A stretch of DNA of 64,000 nucleotides, taken from positions 1,517,144 to 1,581,143 of the forward strand of contig CP030759.1 of the NCBI GenBank assembly GCA_003290465.1, in the 5' to 3' direction. A program made the translations under genes and the position numbers. Each line of letters begins with the position of its first letter. Positions within the stretch are counted from its first letter, which is position 1. Positions 9,763 through 20,200 of this stretch are shown here, one piece after another. The DNA is from Candidatus Sumerlaea chitinivorans (GTDB lineage: Bacteria; Sumerlaeota; Sumerlaeia; Sumerlaeales; Sumerlaeaceae). The notes below the pieces were generated by a model that saw only the letters and a list, made by a program, of their open reading frames with translations, ran no database searches and had not been told where the DNA came from.

Positions 9763-9771
9763 CGAAGAAAA

Positions 9772-10095
9772 ATGAATGAAAATTGCGCGGGTTTTGTAAG
9801 ACTCGCGCGGGTAGTTTGTGCCTTGAAACGAAATCCAAATAAACGAAAAAAGAACAGCGAAACGCGTCCCGTTCACGAGTCAGCGGAAAAGGGCATTGAG
9901 TTGGACGGCACGATTATTGAGCCCCTGCCCAACTGCATGTTCCGCGTGGAACTCGAGAACGGGATGACGGTGTTAGCACACATCTCGGGAAAGATGCGAA
10001 TGAACTTTATTCGCGTACTTCCCGGAGACAAGGTTCGTGTGGAGCTTTCGCCTTACGATTTGACGCGCGGTCGAATTACCTACCGTTTCAAGTAA
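9772..10095 (+). CDS. infA: Translation initiation factor IF-1, N-terminally extended
   Basis: IF-1 binds the ribosomal A site during initiation. The last 70 residues are a textbook IF-1 OB fold ([30 protein letters not shown]). Normal IF-1 has about 72 residues, but this frame has no ATG, GTG or TTG at the usual place. The nearest in-frame starts are TTG 9823 (90 aa) and ATG 9772 (107 aa), the latter with GAAGAAAA upstream. Either way there is a Lys/Arg/Asn-rich extension of at least 17 residues. It heads the alpha operon directly before rpmJ. Confidence 0.93.
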   Translation: MNENCAGFVRLARVVCALKRNPNKRKKNSETRPVHESAEKGIELDGTIIEPLPNCMFRVELENGMTVLAHISGKMRMNFIRVLPGDKVRVELSPYDLTRGRITYRFK

Positions 10096-10167
10096 TACGT
10101 TACGCGCGAGCACCATGGCGGTGGCTTCATCACGCACGCAGATTTTACCACAAACGGTGACAAGAAA

Positions 10168-10281
10168 ATGAAGGTACGAGCGTCCATCAAGCCAATTTGC
10201 AAAAAGTGCAAGCTGATTAAGCGCAAGGGTGTCCTGCGTGTTATTTGCGAAAACCCGAAGCATAAGCAGCGCCAAGGGTAA
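10168..10281 (+). CDS. rpmJ: 50S ribosomal protein L36
   Basis: A 37-residue zinc-ribbon protein of the large subunit. It starts [11 protein letters not shown] and carries the Cys/Cys/Cys/His zinc set (CKKC, then C27 and H32), so it is the zinc-binding form. It lies between infA and rpsM, its standard place. Length and ending (KHKQRQG) are typical. Confidence 0.96.
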   Translation: MKVRASIKPICKKCKLIKRKGVLRVICENPKHKQRQG

Positions 10282-10455
10282 AAGTGAATTTTCTGTGCGC
10301 TGGGCAGTGAAGAAGGAACGCGAAGAAAAGTAGGATCAGCGGTGCTCCCCCCCGAGGGGAAGAATCGCGGGTCAGATGTAAGAAAGGAGAATTCAGCGCC
10401 GACGGTGCACGTGTGGGTTCGCCAACAAGCACCATGGGCGTGAGGGCGAGTCACT

Positions 10456-10833
10456 ATGGCAAGAATTGCCGGAGTAGATATTCCGCGCGATAAGCGCGTT
10501 GAGATCGCACTAACGTACATTTATGGCATTGGGCTGACGACTTCGCGTAAGATTTTGGCTGAGGCGGGGGTGAACCCCGACACGCGCGTGCGCAACCTCA
10601 GCGAAAGCGAAGTTAGCAAGCTGAACACCATCATCACCAATAACTACAAGGTGGAAGGTGACCTTCGACGCGAAGTCGCCCAAAACATCAAACGATTGAT
10701 GGACATTGGCTGCTACCGTGGGCTGCGCCATCGCAAAGGATTACCTGTTCGAGGGCAACGAACGCGTACGAATGCGCGCACACGGAAAGGCCCACGCAAG
10801 ACCGTTGGTGTAAGAAAGAAAGAGACAAAGTAA
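10456..10833 (+). CDS. rpsM: 30S ribosomal protein S13
   Basis: 125 residues. It begins [11 protein letters not shown], has the helix-hairpin-helix region ([10 protein letters not shown]) and ends in the basic tail [13 protein letters not shown], which reaches between tRNAs at the subunit interface. Normal length. A 174-bp spacer separates it from rpmJ; rpsK follows after 6 bp. Confidence 0.97.
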   Translation: MARIAGVDIPRDKRVEIALTYIYGIGLTTSRKILAEAGVNPDTRVRNLSESEVSKLNTIITNNYKVEGDLRREVAQNIKRLMDIGCYRGLRHRKGLPVRGQRTRTNARTRKGPRKTVGVRKKETK

Positions 10834-10839
10834 GGTCCT

Positions 10840-11253
10840 ATGGCTGAGAAAAAGACATCTAAAGCAACTGCTTCGACGGCAAAGGTTAAGAAAAAGGCAC
10901 GCAAGAATATTGCAAATGCCGTCGCGCACATCTTGGCAACGTTTAACAATACGATTGTCAACATCAGCGACGAGCAGGGCAACACCATCGCTTGGGCCTC
11001 AAGCGGTACGGCCGGATTCAAGGGTTCGCGCAAGAGCACACCGTTTGCAGCTCAGCTTGCAGCCGAGCAATGCGCACGTAAAGCAATGGAGCACGGCGTG
11101 CGCAGCGTGAAGATTTACGTGAAAGGGCCCGGAAGTGGCCGCGAAGCTGCGATTCGCAGCCTCCAAGCGGTGGGACTTGAAATTACGATGATCAAGGATG
11201 TAACCCCGATTCCCCACAACGGCTGCCGTCCTCCAAAACGTCGCCGCGTATAA
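10840..11253 (+). CDS. rpsK: 30S ribosomal protein S11
   Basis: 137 residues. A Lys/Ala-rich N-terminal extension of about 20 residues precedes the conserved body ([42 protein letters not shown]). It is a platform protein near the E site and is co-transcribed with rpsM. Confidence 0.97.
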   Translation: MAEKKTSKATASTAKVKKKARKNIANAVAHILATFNNTIVNISDEQGNTIAWASSGTAGFKGSRKSTPFAAQLAAEQCARKAMEHGVRSVKIYVKGPGSGREAAIRSLQAVGLEITMIKDVTPIPHNGCRPPKRRRV

Positions 11254-11342
11254 CCCCCGCGTTTGCACGGGAGTGCGGCACCGTTTGGCGGTCGAGGAGC
11301 TTCGGCAAAATGGGGAGCAGTGGGTAAGGCCCGCGAGAAAGG

Positions 11343-11666
11343 ATGTGGCACAGAGTGTTTCCACCCGCGTCCGATGAGAGCTCATCGTTGGTGATAGGGG
11401 TGGCAGGCATGATGGTGGTCTTGCTCCTATCCCTGCGTTTTTTTCGAACGCGGCGACTGGGGACAGCGGGGCGAATTGCCTTATCGGCCGTTGCAATGGT
11501 GCTTCTGCTCTTGCCGGTGCTTCGAGGAGAAAGTCCTGAGAGCGGGCGAATCGTACTTGCAGTGTTTGCAGCTGTGGTGCTCAGCGCCGGAATCTGGTAT
11601 CTGTGGCGCTTTGAGCGCGCGGAACGACAGAATCAACAAGTTTCCGGGACGAAGGAGTCCCCTTGA
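11343..11666 (+). CDS. Possible small three-helix membrane protein inside the ribosomal operon
   Basis: 107 residues with three hydrophobic segments: VIGVAGMMVVLLLSL, IALSAVAMVLLLLPVL and IVLAVFAAVVLSAGIWYLW. Charged loops separate them and a polar tail follows. No family is recognised. It sits between rpsK and rpsD, which normally adjoin. The ribosome site is poor: AGAAAGG abuts the ATG, so the start may differ. The evenly spaced membrane segments argue for a real gene, but the sequence alone cannot prove expression. Confidence 0.45.
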   Translation: MWHRVFPPASDESSSLVIGVAGMMVVLLLSLRFFRTRRLGTAGRIALSAVAMVLLLLPVLRGESPESGRIVLAVFAAVVLSAGIWYLWRFERAERQNQQVSGTKESP

Positions 11667-11823
11667 AAAAAACGTGATCGAGGGCACATGAGGCCCACAT
11701 CACTACTCCGTAAACCGGAAGAACGAAGAAGGGTGGACCATGGTGATTTCGCGAGGAAGAACCCAGCTCCTCGCGGCCACATGGTAACCCAAACAATCTT
11801 AAAGGTGAAAAGGGAGATCATCA

Positions 11824-12450
11824 GTGGCTCGATACATTGATGCCAAATGTCGGCTCTGCCGGCGCGAGGGTGAAAAGCTTTTTCTAAAAGGAGCACGGTG
11901 CGTTTCTTCGAAATGCGCCATCGAAAAGCGCAATTATCCTCCGGGACAACATGGTCAAAACCGCGTTAAGCTCTCAACTTACGGTCAACAGCTCCGAGAA
12001 AAACAAAAAGCCAAACGCATCTATGGAATCCTTGAACGGCAATTCCGCCGTTATTTTGCTCTTGCCGATCGTTATCGTGGCGTGACAGGTACGGTCTTGC
12101 TCCAATTGTTGGAGCGCCGGCTCGACAACATTGTTTACCGCTTGGGGTTAGCAGCTTCGCGAGCCCAGGCTCGCCAGCTTGTCCGCCACGGGCATTTCCT
12201 TGTAAACGGGCGGCGGGTAGACATTCCGTCGTACCTCGTGAAGCCGGGTGAAGCCATTCAGGTGCGGGAAAAATCGCGGAACTTGAAAGTTATCGTTGAG
12301 AACATCGAAGAAGCAGCCAAACGTCCGCTTCTACAGTGGCTTGAATGGAACCCTGAAACGTGGACAGGGCGTATGCTCGCGATCCCATCACGCGAAGACA
12401 TTCCTGTGACCATCAACGAACAGCGGATCGTCGAGTTGTACTCGAAGTAA
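11824..12450 (+). CDS. rpsD: 30S ribosomal protein S4
   Basis: 208 residues from a GTG start with GGGAG upstream. The N-terminal region keeps four Cys (CRLC, then C26 and C31), the zinc-binding C+ form of S4. An S4 RNA-binding domain follows ([23 protein letters not shown]). It is the primary 16S rRNA binder and in many bacteria the autoregulator of this operon. A 157-bp spacer precedes it. Confidence 0.97.
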   Translation: MARYIDAKCRLCRREGEKLFLKGARCVSSKCAIEKRNYPPGQHGQNRVKLSTYGQQLREKQKAKRIYGILERQFRRYFALADRYRGVTGTVLLQLLERRLDNIVYRLGLAASRAQARQLVRHGHFLVNGRRVDIPSYLVKPGEAIQVREKSRNLKVIVENIEEAAKRPLLQWLEWNPETWTGRMLAIPSREDIPVTINEQRIVELYSK

Positions 12451-12567
12451 GGTTTACGACCTTGCGGTGTTTTGGTTCTTTCAGCCGGAACACCGCAAGG
12501 ATTTAGGCATAGGTCGTTGGATTCAAAGGACGCGTTGGCCCGCGGGAAAAAGGCCAGGAGAGAGTGC

Positions 12568-13617
12568 ATGGACTTCAAACTGCCGAGATCGCCTCGTGAG
12601 TTAGTCACGGACAAGGCGACATTGACGGAAACGTATGGGCGCTTTATTGCTGAACCGTTCGAGCGCGGATTCGGTACCACGATCGGAAACTCACTTCGCC
12701 GGATTCTTTTGAGCTCGATCCAAGGTGCAGCGGTAACGGCGCTTCAGATTGAGGGCAAGGTACACGAATTTGACACGATTGAGGGTGTGAAGGAAGACAT
12801 CTTAGACATTACCCTCAACCTCAAAAGCCTTCGGCTGAAGATGCTCAGCCAGAAGGGCGAGGCTATCTTGCGACTCAATGCTGAGGGACCGAAAAACGTC
12901 ACCGCAGCCGACTTCGAAACCGATGGCGCTGTGGAGATCCTGAATCCCGATCAGCACATTGCTACGCTCTCCAAAGGCGCCAAACTCGTGATGGCCTGCT
13001 ACGTTCAAATGGGGCGCGGCTATGTTCCAGCCCAACAGATTAAGGAAGAGTCGCCCCTGCGGAACTCTTTCGGCACGATCTTCCTCGATGCAGCCTTCTC
13101 CCCTATCATCAACGTCAAAGTGACTGTGGAGGCTGCCCGTTTTGAGCGGCGCACTGACTACGACCGCTTGATCCTTGAGGTTACAACAAACGGCACAATC
13201 AAACCCGAGGATGCCATCAGCTGTGCCGCGAAAATTCTCCGCGACCACCTGAATCTATTCATTTCGATGAAGGATCAGGAAGCGGAGTTGGCAGCTCGGG
13301 AAGAGGAACTGGAAACCGAGAATGCAATCCAAGCATTGCGCGAGAAGCTCGACAAGAGCATCGAGGAGCTTGAGTTGAGCGTGCGCAGCTACAACTGCTT
13401 GGAGGCCGCTGGCATCAAGACCATTCGCGACCTCATCCAAAAGACCGAGAGCGAAATGCTCAAGTATCGCAACTTTGGCCGCAAGTCCCTCAATGAAATC
13501 AAGACGATCCTCAAAGAAATGGGATTGCGGTTCAACATGGAGATCGATCCTGAAACCGGGCTCCCGAAGGGGATGTTCCCTGAAGCAAAGATTGGCTCAG
13601 GTCAGAAAAATTACTAA
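12568..13617 (+). CDS. rpoA: RNA polymerase alpha subunit
   Basis: 349 residues. The N-terminal dimerisation domain has ERGFGTTIGNSLRR and the C-terminal domain has LELSVRSYNCL and KYRNFGRKSLNE, which contact UP elements and activators. I chose ATG 12568 (AGGAGAGAG upstream); the frame is open further back, but the added residues are not rpoA-like. It is followed 19 bp later by rplQ. Confidence 0.97.
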   Translation: MDFKLPRSPRELVTDKATLTETYGRFIAEPFERGFGTTIGNSLRRILLSSIQGAAVTALQIEGKVHEFDTIEGVKEDILDITLNLKSLRLKMLSQKGEAILRLNAEGPKNVTAADFETDGAVEILNPDQHIATLSKGAKLVMACYVQMGRGYVPAQQIKEESPLRNSFGTIFLDAAFSPIINVKVTVEAARFERRTDYDRLILEVTTNGTIKPEDAISCAAKILRDHLNLFISMKDQEAELAAREEELETENAIQALREKLDKSIEELELSVRSYNCLEAAGIKTIRDLIQKTESEMLKYRNFGRKSLNEIKTILKEMGLRFNMEIDPETGLPKGMFPEAKIGSGQKNY

Positions 13618-13636
13618 CGAAGAGTAGGACAGAACC

Positions 13637-14110
13637 ATGCGACATCGCCGTCATCGGACAAGACTCAATCGGACTACCGAGCATCGTGCAGCGCTTATGC
13701 GCAATCTTGCCGCTGCATTGATTCAGCACGAAATCATCCGTACTACGGAGGTCAAAGCAAAGCAGCTGCGCCAATTTATCGAGCGGCTCGTCACCATCGC
13801 AAAAGATGGGATTCGTGCGAATGAGCCAGCGGGTAAGACCTTAGCTAAGCGTCGCTTGGCTTTCTCGTACCTGCAGAACAAAGAGGCCGTAAAGCGGCTG
13901 TTTGATACGGTTGCGCCCCGCTGCATGGAACGCAACGGAGGGTATACGCGGATCGTACGCTGCGGTCGGCGGATGGGTGACGGGGCTCCGATGGCCTACA
14001 TTGAATTCGTGGATCGCCCCGTGATTATCCCCGAGGTTGATGAGAAAGAATCCAAGGGTGGACGCAAGCGAACGCGGAAGAAAGAAGCAGCGGCACAGGC
14101 CTCTGCATAA
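13637..14110 (+). CDS. rplQ: 50S ribosomal protein L17
   Basis: 157 residues. It has the L17 signature at the start (MRHRRHRTRLNRTTEHR) and GGYTRIVRCGRRMGD in the middle. A Lys/Glu/Ala-rich C-terminal extension follows, longer than the E. coli protein and common in other phyla. It is the last gene of the operon. Confidence 0.97.
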   Translation: MRHRRHRTRLNRTTEHRAALMRNLAAALIQHEIIRTTEVKAKQLRQFIERLVTIAKDGIRANEPAGKTLAKRRLAFSYLQNKEAVKRLFDTVAPRCMERNGGYTRIVRCGRRMGDGAPMAYIEFVDRPVIIPEVDEKESKGGRKRTRKKEAAAQASA

Positions 14111-14187
14111 ATAAGGGATCTGCCCCAAGGCAAACCGAATGTTGAAGGGCAGAGACACGATCACGTAATCGTCAGCGAAATGTGGAA

Positions 14188-14232
14188 GCGGAGTAAGTAC
14201 TCACAAGGTGCTTACTCCGCATTTGTTATTTT
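14188..14232 (+). terminator. Terminator hairpin of the rpsM-rplQ operon
   Basis: A perfect 10-bp stem GCGGAGTAAG/CTTACTCCGC (14188-14197 with 14211-14220) encloses a 13-nt loop. ATTTGTTATTTT follows on the plus strand. The 3' arm contains the stop codon of the convergent TPR gene. Confidence 0.8.
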
Positions 14233-17200
14233 GCGCATGCGGGCACGGCCAGCTTTTGCCACCTGATTGCGCGAATCGATCCGCAAGACCTGTTCGTACG
14301 CCTCCAGTGCTCGCAGCGCCGCCCCTTTGTTCTCGTAGCAACGTGCAAGAGCTATCAAATCTGCCAACGCCTCATGCTCAGGGGCAATCTGCATCAAAGC
14401 TTGGACGTACTTGCGGATCAGTTCAGGGTTGGTGTCGTCGATGTCTCGCGCTTGCCGATAACTTTGCAGAGCACCATCGATCTCTCCCTGCTGGTAGAGC
14501 AGATCCCCAAGCCGGACCAACGCGTCGTAACGATCTTTCGGTGCTAATCCCTTTTGACCAAGTCGGGCCCGCAAAGATTCCACTGTCTCCGGCTCATATT
14601 CTTTCGCACGCGCTTCATACTCGCTTGCCTTATCGGTCTGGCCGTTTGCCCGATAAAGTTCCGCCAAATAGAGAGCATTGGCAGCGGCTTCAGCTCGTTC
14701 CCCAAGCCTCATCAACAGAGGGCTAAAGACGAGCCGTGTCGCAAGATGGTCAGGATCAATTTCGAGAATTCGCCTACAGGCTGACACCGCACGTGTAATG
14801 TCAGTCTCCTCGCATGCCCGAACCACTTGAGAATAATGCTCCACGGCCGCGGAGTGCATTCCGGCACGCGCGTAGTTCTCAGCCAGTGATTCGGTGATAT
14901 TGACATCGGTAGGATTCAGGGAGTGAGCTCTGGCAAGGGTCCTTGCCGCAGCCGCAAAATCACCCGCAAGAGCATAAAGTTCGCTGAGCTTCACCATCTC
15001 CGCCACAGCACGCTGGCGTTGCCCCGTATTGAGCAAAAAGGCGATGAACTTCTCACGAACGTCGCGCTGGCGGCGATCGATGGCCAGAATTCGCTCGAAG
15101 GTGCGAGTCGCCTCCACGAACTGTGCCTTCTTAACGTACAGATCCGCAAGGCGTATATAGTCATCCAAGATCTCGAGCTCGTTGCCGACTTGGCCAAACA
15201 GCTCAATGTAGCGCTGAAGTGTCGCGGGATCCTCGGGCCGAAGCTCGACCAACTGCCGATAAACTTCTACGGCTTCTTCGACTTGTCCTAACGACAAATA
15301 AAGGTCTGCCAACTCTTGAAGCTGGACGGTGCGCTGCTCTCTTTCGCCAAGAATCTCCAGTAATTCGATGAGCTGCTTGCGTGGCTCGACTTCCTTAGGC
15401 GCAAGCTGGATACGTTGGCGCAAAACGTCGACTGCTTCGCGCACGCGTTTGCTATCAAGGAAGAGCTTGGTTAGGTTTTCCAGTGCATTGAGTGCATCTA
15501 TAATCCTGTTGGCGTTGCGGCACGCCTCAACGAGTTTCTGGTGGGCTTCGACCCACCGCGGCCGTGCCTCGACGGCCTTTTGCAGCAACCGGATACGATC
15601 CTCCGGCGAAGCTTCTTGGGCAGCCAAATCCGCGCAGCTCATGTAATAGCGTGCCGCAAATTCGTGAATCTGGTGCTCGAAGAAGAGATCGGCCAAGCGT
15701 TCTCGCAGCTGAATATCTTTTGGATAGTTCGCCACCTGAGTCTCAGCGATTTCACGGGCCGTTTCAAACTCTCCTTCAGCGAGCCGTTGGCGAACAATCT
15801 CGATCAATTCGTTTTGGGCAAGTTCCGTTTGGCCAAGTTCGCGGTAGAGCTGCATGAGCTCCTCACGAACGTCCGTGAGCTGAGGCTCCTCCCCCACCAC
15901 CTCAGAGTAAAGCGTGGCGGCATTACGCAAATCCCCGATCTCACGATACTTCGCTGCAAGCTGACGTGCACGATACAGGAATTCTTCGCGTCTCCCCTGC
16001 CGGCGGGCAATCTCGACGAGATACTGCTGTAGGCTCAGATCCTGCGGGTCAAGCTCGAGGCCCTCCCGCGCATACTCTTCGGCTTTGTCGTAATTACGTT
16101 TTCTTAGGTAGTACGCTGTAAGCCAGACGAGCTCGGGAAGAATTTCCTCCGTGCGCCCACACTGGCGATAAATGGCCAAGACTTTCTCATGGGTCGCAGG
16201 ATCATCGGGTGAGTGCTCAAGAATCCTGCCGAGTATAAGGCATGCTTCCTCCGCCTTCCCAGTTGCCACAAGCGCTTCGGCAAGGCGAACTCGAGCCCGA
16301 CTTGCCCCCTCTTCGTCCCCAAAAAATGCAAGCAAATCTCCGAGGCGCTTGAGAATTTCTGTGTCGTTCGGTACGGCGTCCGCAGCGATCTCAAGGCAGG
16401 CTAATGCGTCGTCGTAGCGCTTTGCCGCCGCAAACTGTTCGGCCGCTCGCGTCCATGCTTTCACAGCGTTTGCGACATCACCCAACGCTAAGTAAGCTTC
16501 GCCTAAACGTTTGCGTACTTGCGGCAGATTGTCGTTGATGGTCAAAACCGTGAGAGCCGCTTGGCGTACCTCGGCTGGATCTCCACCTCGGGTAGTCAAC
16601 TCGAAGAGCTGTGTCGCATAATACGCCGCTTTTTCGGATTGCTTCGCTGCCGCGCAACAATCCACGAGTATTCGAAGTACGTCGGGATCCTCTGGGCGAA
16701 GTTTCAAGAGCTTCTCAAAGCACTCAATCGCGTGCGCGTACTCTAACTGCTTCGTGTGGTGGTAACCAAGCGTGCGGAGCGCATATTCCTGAAGCTTTTG
16801 GTCGCGAGCGGCTTCGGCGAGTTGAAGCAGTCGTTGCAGGGCTTTGAGTTTTTCAGGATGTTGATCAACGAGAGACTTTAAAATGCGGCACGCTTCCTCA
16901 AGGTTGCCTTCGGAGGCAAGTGCATCCGCTAAGGTCATGGAATAGCGAACCAATCGCTCCCGATCATTCCCCTCACGAGCAAGGTCCACCAGCTCCCGAA
17001 TGATTTCTACTCGGTCCGGAGAGATGACCAAGATACGCTCATAAGTTGCGATGGCCCGATCGGCAAAACGCAGATTCCGATACATGCGTGCAAGCTCGTA
17101 CAGCGCTTCCACGGCTTGGTCGACGTCGCCAGAGGCCATAAGCTGCTCAGCAAGTTTCTCGCGGGATTCGAGATTTCCCGGATCGTGCTCGAGTATTTTC

Positions 17201-20200
17201 CGCAGCCAGCGAGCGGCGGCAGCGTGATCGCCGACCTTGAGTGTGAGTTCAACCAAGCGCTTCAGAAGGTCGAAGACGTCCGCTTTGCGACGTTCACGTT
17301 CGTAGAAACTCACAAGCGTTTCCAGAACGCCGATGTCATCGGGGAATTCCTCGAGCACTTCACGATAACACGTCTCTTCTTCTGTAACGGCACCCGCTTG
17401 CGAGAAGAGGCGAGCCGCCTGAAGCGAGGCGTTTGCCGCGCGGTCCTTTTCGCCAATCTTCTTGAAGGTTTGTGCAGCCAACCACCAGGTCTCGGGGGAG
17501 TTTCCGGCGAGGGAGATGATACGATCCATCACTCGCCGCGCCTCGTCCGTTCGCCCACGTTCGATGAGCCAGTCAATGTGGGCGCCCCCGATGGCGGTAA
17601 GGAAGGCTGCCCCAGCTTTCACATGTATTTGTTCGAGCAAGTTATCCGCTTCTTCGCGAGGAAGGCACTCCAGAAGCGCTGTGCAGAGTATCAGAGCGCG
17701 GGTACGACTCCGACTGCGCAAAGCAGACTCAACAGCTCGTTCTGTGACCGCACGCACATCGGGGTGGCACGAAGATTGTCGGATCAGAGTCGCAACGTTT
17801 GCTGCCGGCACCGTTGCGGGATCCAAACCCATGGCTGCCTCAAGCGCACGAGCTGCCGAAGAGAAATCCTGCGCTTCTGCAAATTCTTTCGCGACCTCGA
17901 GATACGCGTCGATCGCCTGCTGCGTATCGTTGGCATTGGCGTAGAGCTTCGCTGCGCGGAGAGCAATTGTGGGAGTCCGAGGTAGCTCGCGAAGCTCGCT
18001 GAGCGCCTGCTGACATACATTTCTTTCGCCGGTCTCACTTGCGAGTTCTGCAAGTTCCAAGAGCTCGTCCACAAGCAGTTGGGTCTGCCCCGTCTGACGC
18101 CAATAATCCACCAACCGCTGACGAATCGCGAGATTGCGTGGAGCAACCCGCTTTGCACACTGAAGCAACTGTGCGCAAGCGGTGGACTCTCTGGGGAACG
18201 CATCCAGCAGGCTAAGTGCACGGGCTGGCACTTGGTCAGGAGGTAGCAGTTCCAGCAGTTCCTCCGCAACGCTCAGATCGTTCTTCACAAGCTTTAGGAG
18301 CTGCTCGCAGAGAGCAATCCGATCTGCCCGTGGTACGGAGGACGTTTCGTGCGCCATGGCCAAAGCGCGACGATAGGCAACTACCGCGCCATCGTTTTGG
18401 CCTGCCTCCGAGCGCATTTGGCCAAGTTTCATGAAATCCTGATAGTTGGCTGCAGGAAGTTGTGAGAGACGTTCTTGCGCGGTCAGCGCTTGGTTGGTGC
18501 GTCCCTCTTGTTCATAGAGCCGCACAGCCTCGCGCAATGCCTCCGCAGCAAATTGAGGAACGTTCAGAGTATGATGGAGTTCCGCGAGAGCTTCAAAGAT
18601 TTGAGCGTCTGACGACGTGGGAAGCAGACTCGTGGCGCGCCCGAAATACTCGATGGCTTTTACTGGGTCGTTAAGTTCATCGCGATATGTGTGAGCCAGC
18701 AGAATGTACTGCTGCTTCGCGGCCGCAAGCTCCCCACACGCTTCAAGGAATTCCGCGTACTCAGCCCGTAAGTCAACCTCGCTCCCCTCCAACCTTATGA
18801 GCGACTCGTACAGGGCCTTGAGCTTCGCTGTGTCGCCATTCGCCCGGCGAAGTTCGATCAGTTTGCGGTAATACGGAAGCGCCTTTGCAAAGCCCTCGTA
18901 CTCGTACGTTAGGGAAGCAAGCCGCTCGAGTGTATCGGGGCATTGCGTCCGATACTCAAGAATGCGCGACAAGAGGGCGGAAGCATTCTTGTAGTCGCGG
19001 CGGTCCACGTAGGTCTCCACCAGTTGCTGCATTTCGGCCACAGCATCATCCACGCGGCCGAGATCCAGGAGAAGCTGGCACAACTGATGTCGAAGATCTG
19101 TGTTTTGCGGCTCCAATTCGAGCGCTTGCTGGAGTCCCACGAGACCACGCTGACTGTCACCTGCTTGTAGACAAGCTTGCACGTACGCGTTGAACGCCTC
19201 GATTGCCCGTTTTGTGCGTTTTTGCGCAGCAGCTGCTTTTGCGGCAGCCTCAAGAGCGTCAAGGTCCTGTGGCGCCAACCCCAACCACTTCGCAACGTAC
19301 GCCTCGGCCTCCTTTCCCTTATTCTGTTCGAGCAGTGTCAGCACCTGCTTACGATAAAATTCAATGGCCCTCGCCGGTTGCCCCAGCTCAGCCAGTTCAG
19401 CGACAACTTGCTCATATTCCGCGGTTTCTCCTAACGCTTCGCTGGCGGCGGCAAGTAAATTTAGAACAACCTCCCTCGACGGAGTTAGTGGAAGCGCGAT
19501 TTGTGCTGCTTCGCGAGCTAAGTGCGGATCATTTTGCTCGAGAGCACACTGCGCGACCTCGAGTAGAAGAGTTGATGCGTGCTCGCTCTCACCGATCGCT
19601 AAGCAATCCTGCGCAAGGTGGAATTTGGCTCGGAGGTCGTCTGGTCGTAGCTCGAGAATCTTCTCGCGGAGTTGGCGAACGCGGACCCGATCGCCAGCGG
19701 CCTCAACTTCGGCAAGAAGGAGCTCCAGCTGGCTACAAGCGCGATCCTTTTGCCCTGCGGAGGCAAGGAGCTCGGCATATTTTTCGCGCGACGCTTGGTC
19801 GGTCGGCCAGCGCTCAAGGTAGGTTTCGTACTCCGAGAGCAGCTCTGAGGTAGCACCTTTTTCTTCTAAGATGTGGATGTAATCGAGTGCTGCGAGTCGG
19901 GCCAATTCCGGATCATCCAGTGTTGCAAGCACGTCCGCCCGCCGCTTAACTAATGAGGCATTGCCCGGGTCACATTCGAGAGCAGCCGACAGGTAAGTCA
20001 GTGCGGCGCGTAAATCGTTGCGGCCCTCACACAAAGTCGCCAATTGCGAGTAGGTGGTGGCTGCCTCATTCGCCTTGCCAAGCTTTTGGAGGAGCATGGC
20101 GTAGTTTCGCAGGACAGATTCTTCCTCCGGAGCAATTTGAAGCAATTGCTCCGTAAGGAGAAGAAGTTCGTCCGTGTTTGTTTCCAACCACGCTGGGGCT

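Noticed and set aside
17116-17985. 289-codon open frame opposite the TPR gene
   Set aside because: Long open antisense frames arise from the repetitive, Leu/Glu/Ala-rich codons of TPR repeats.
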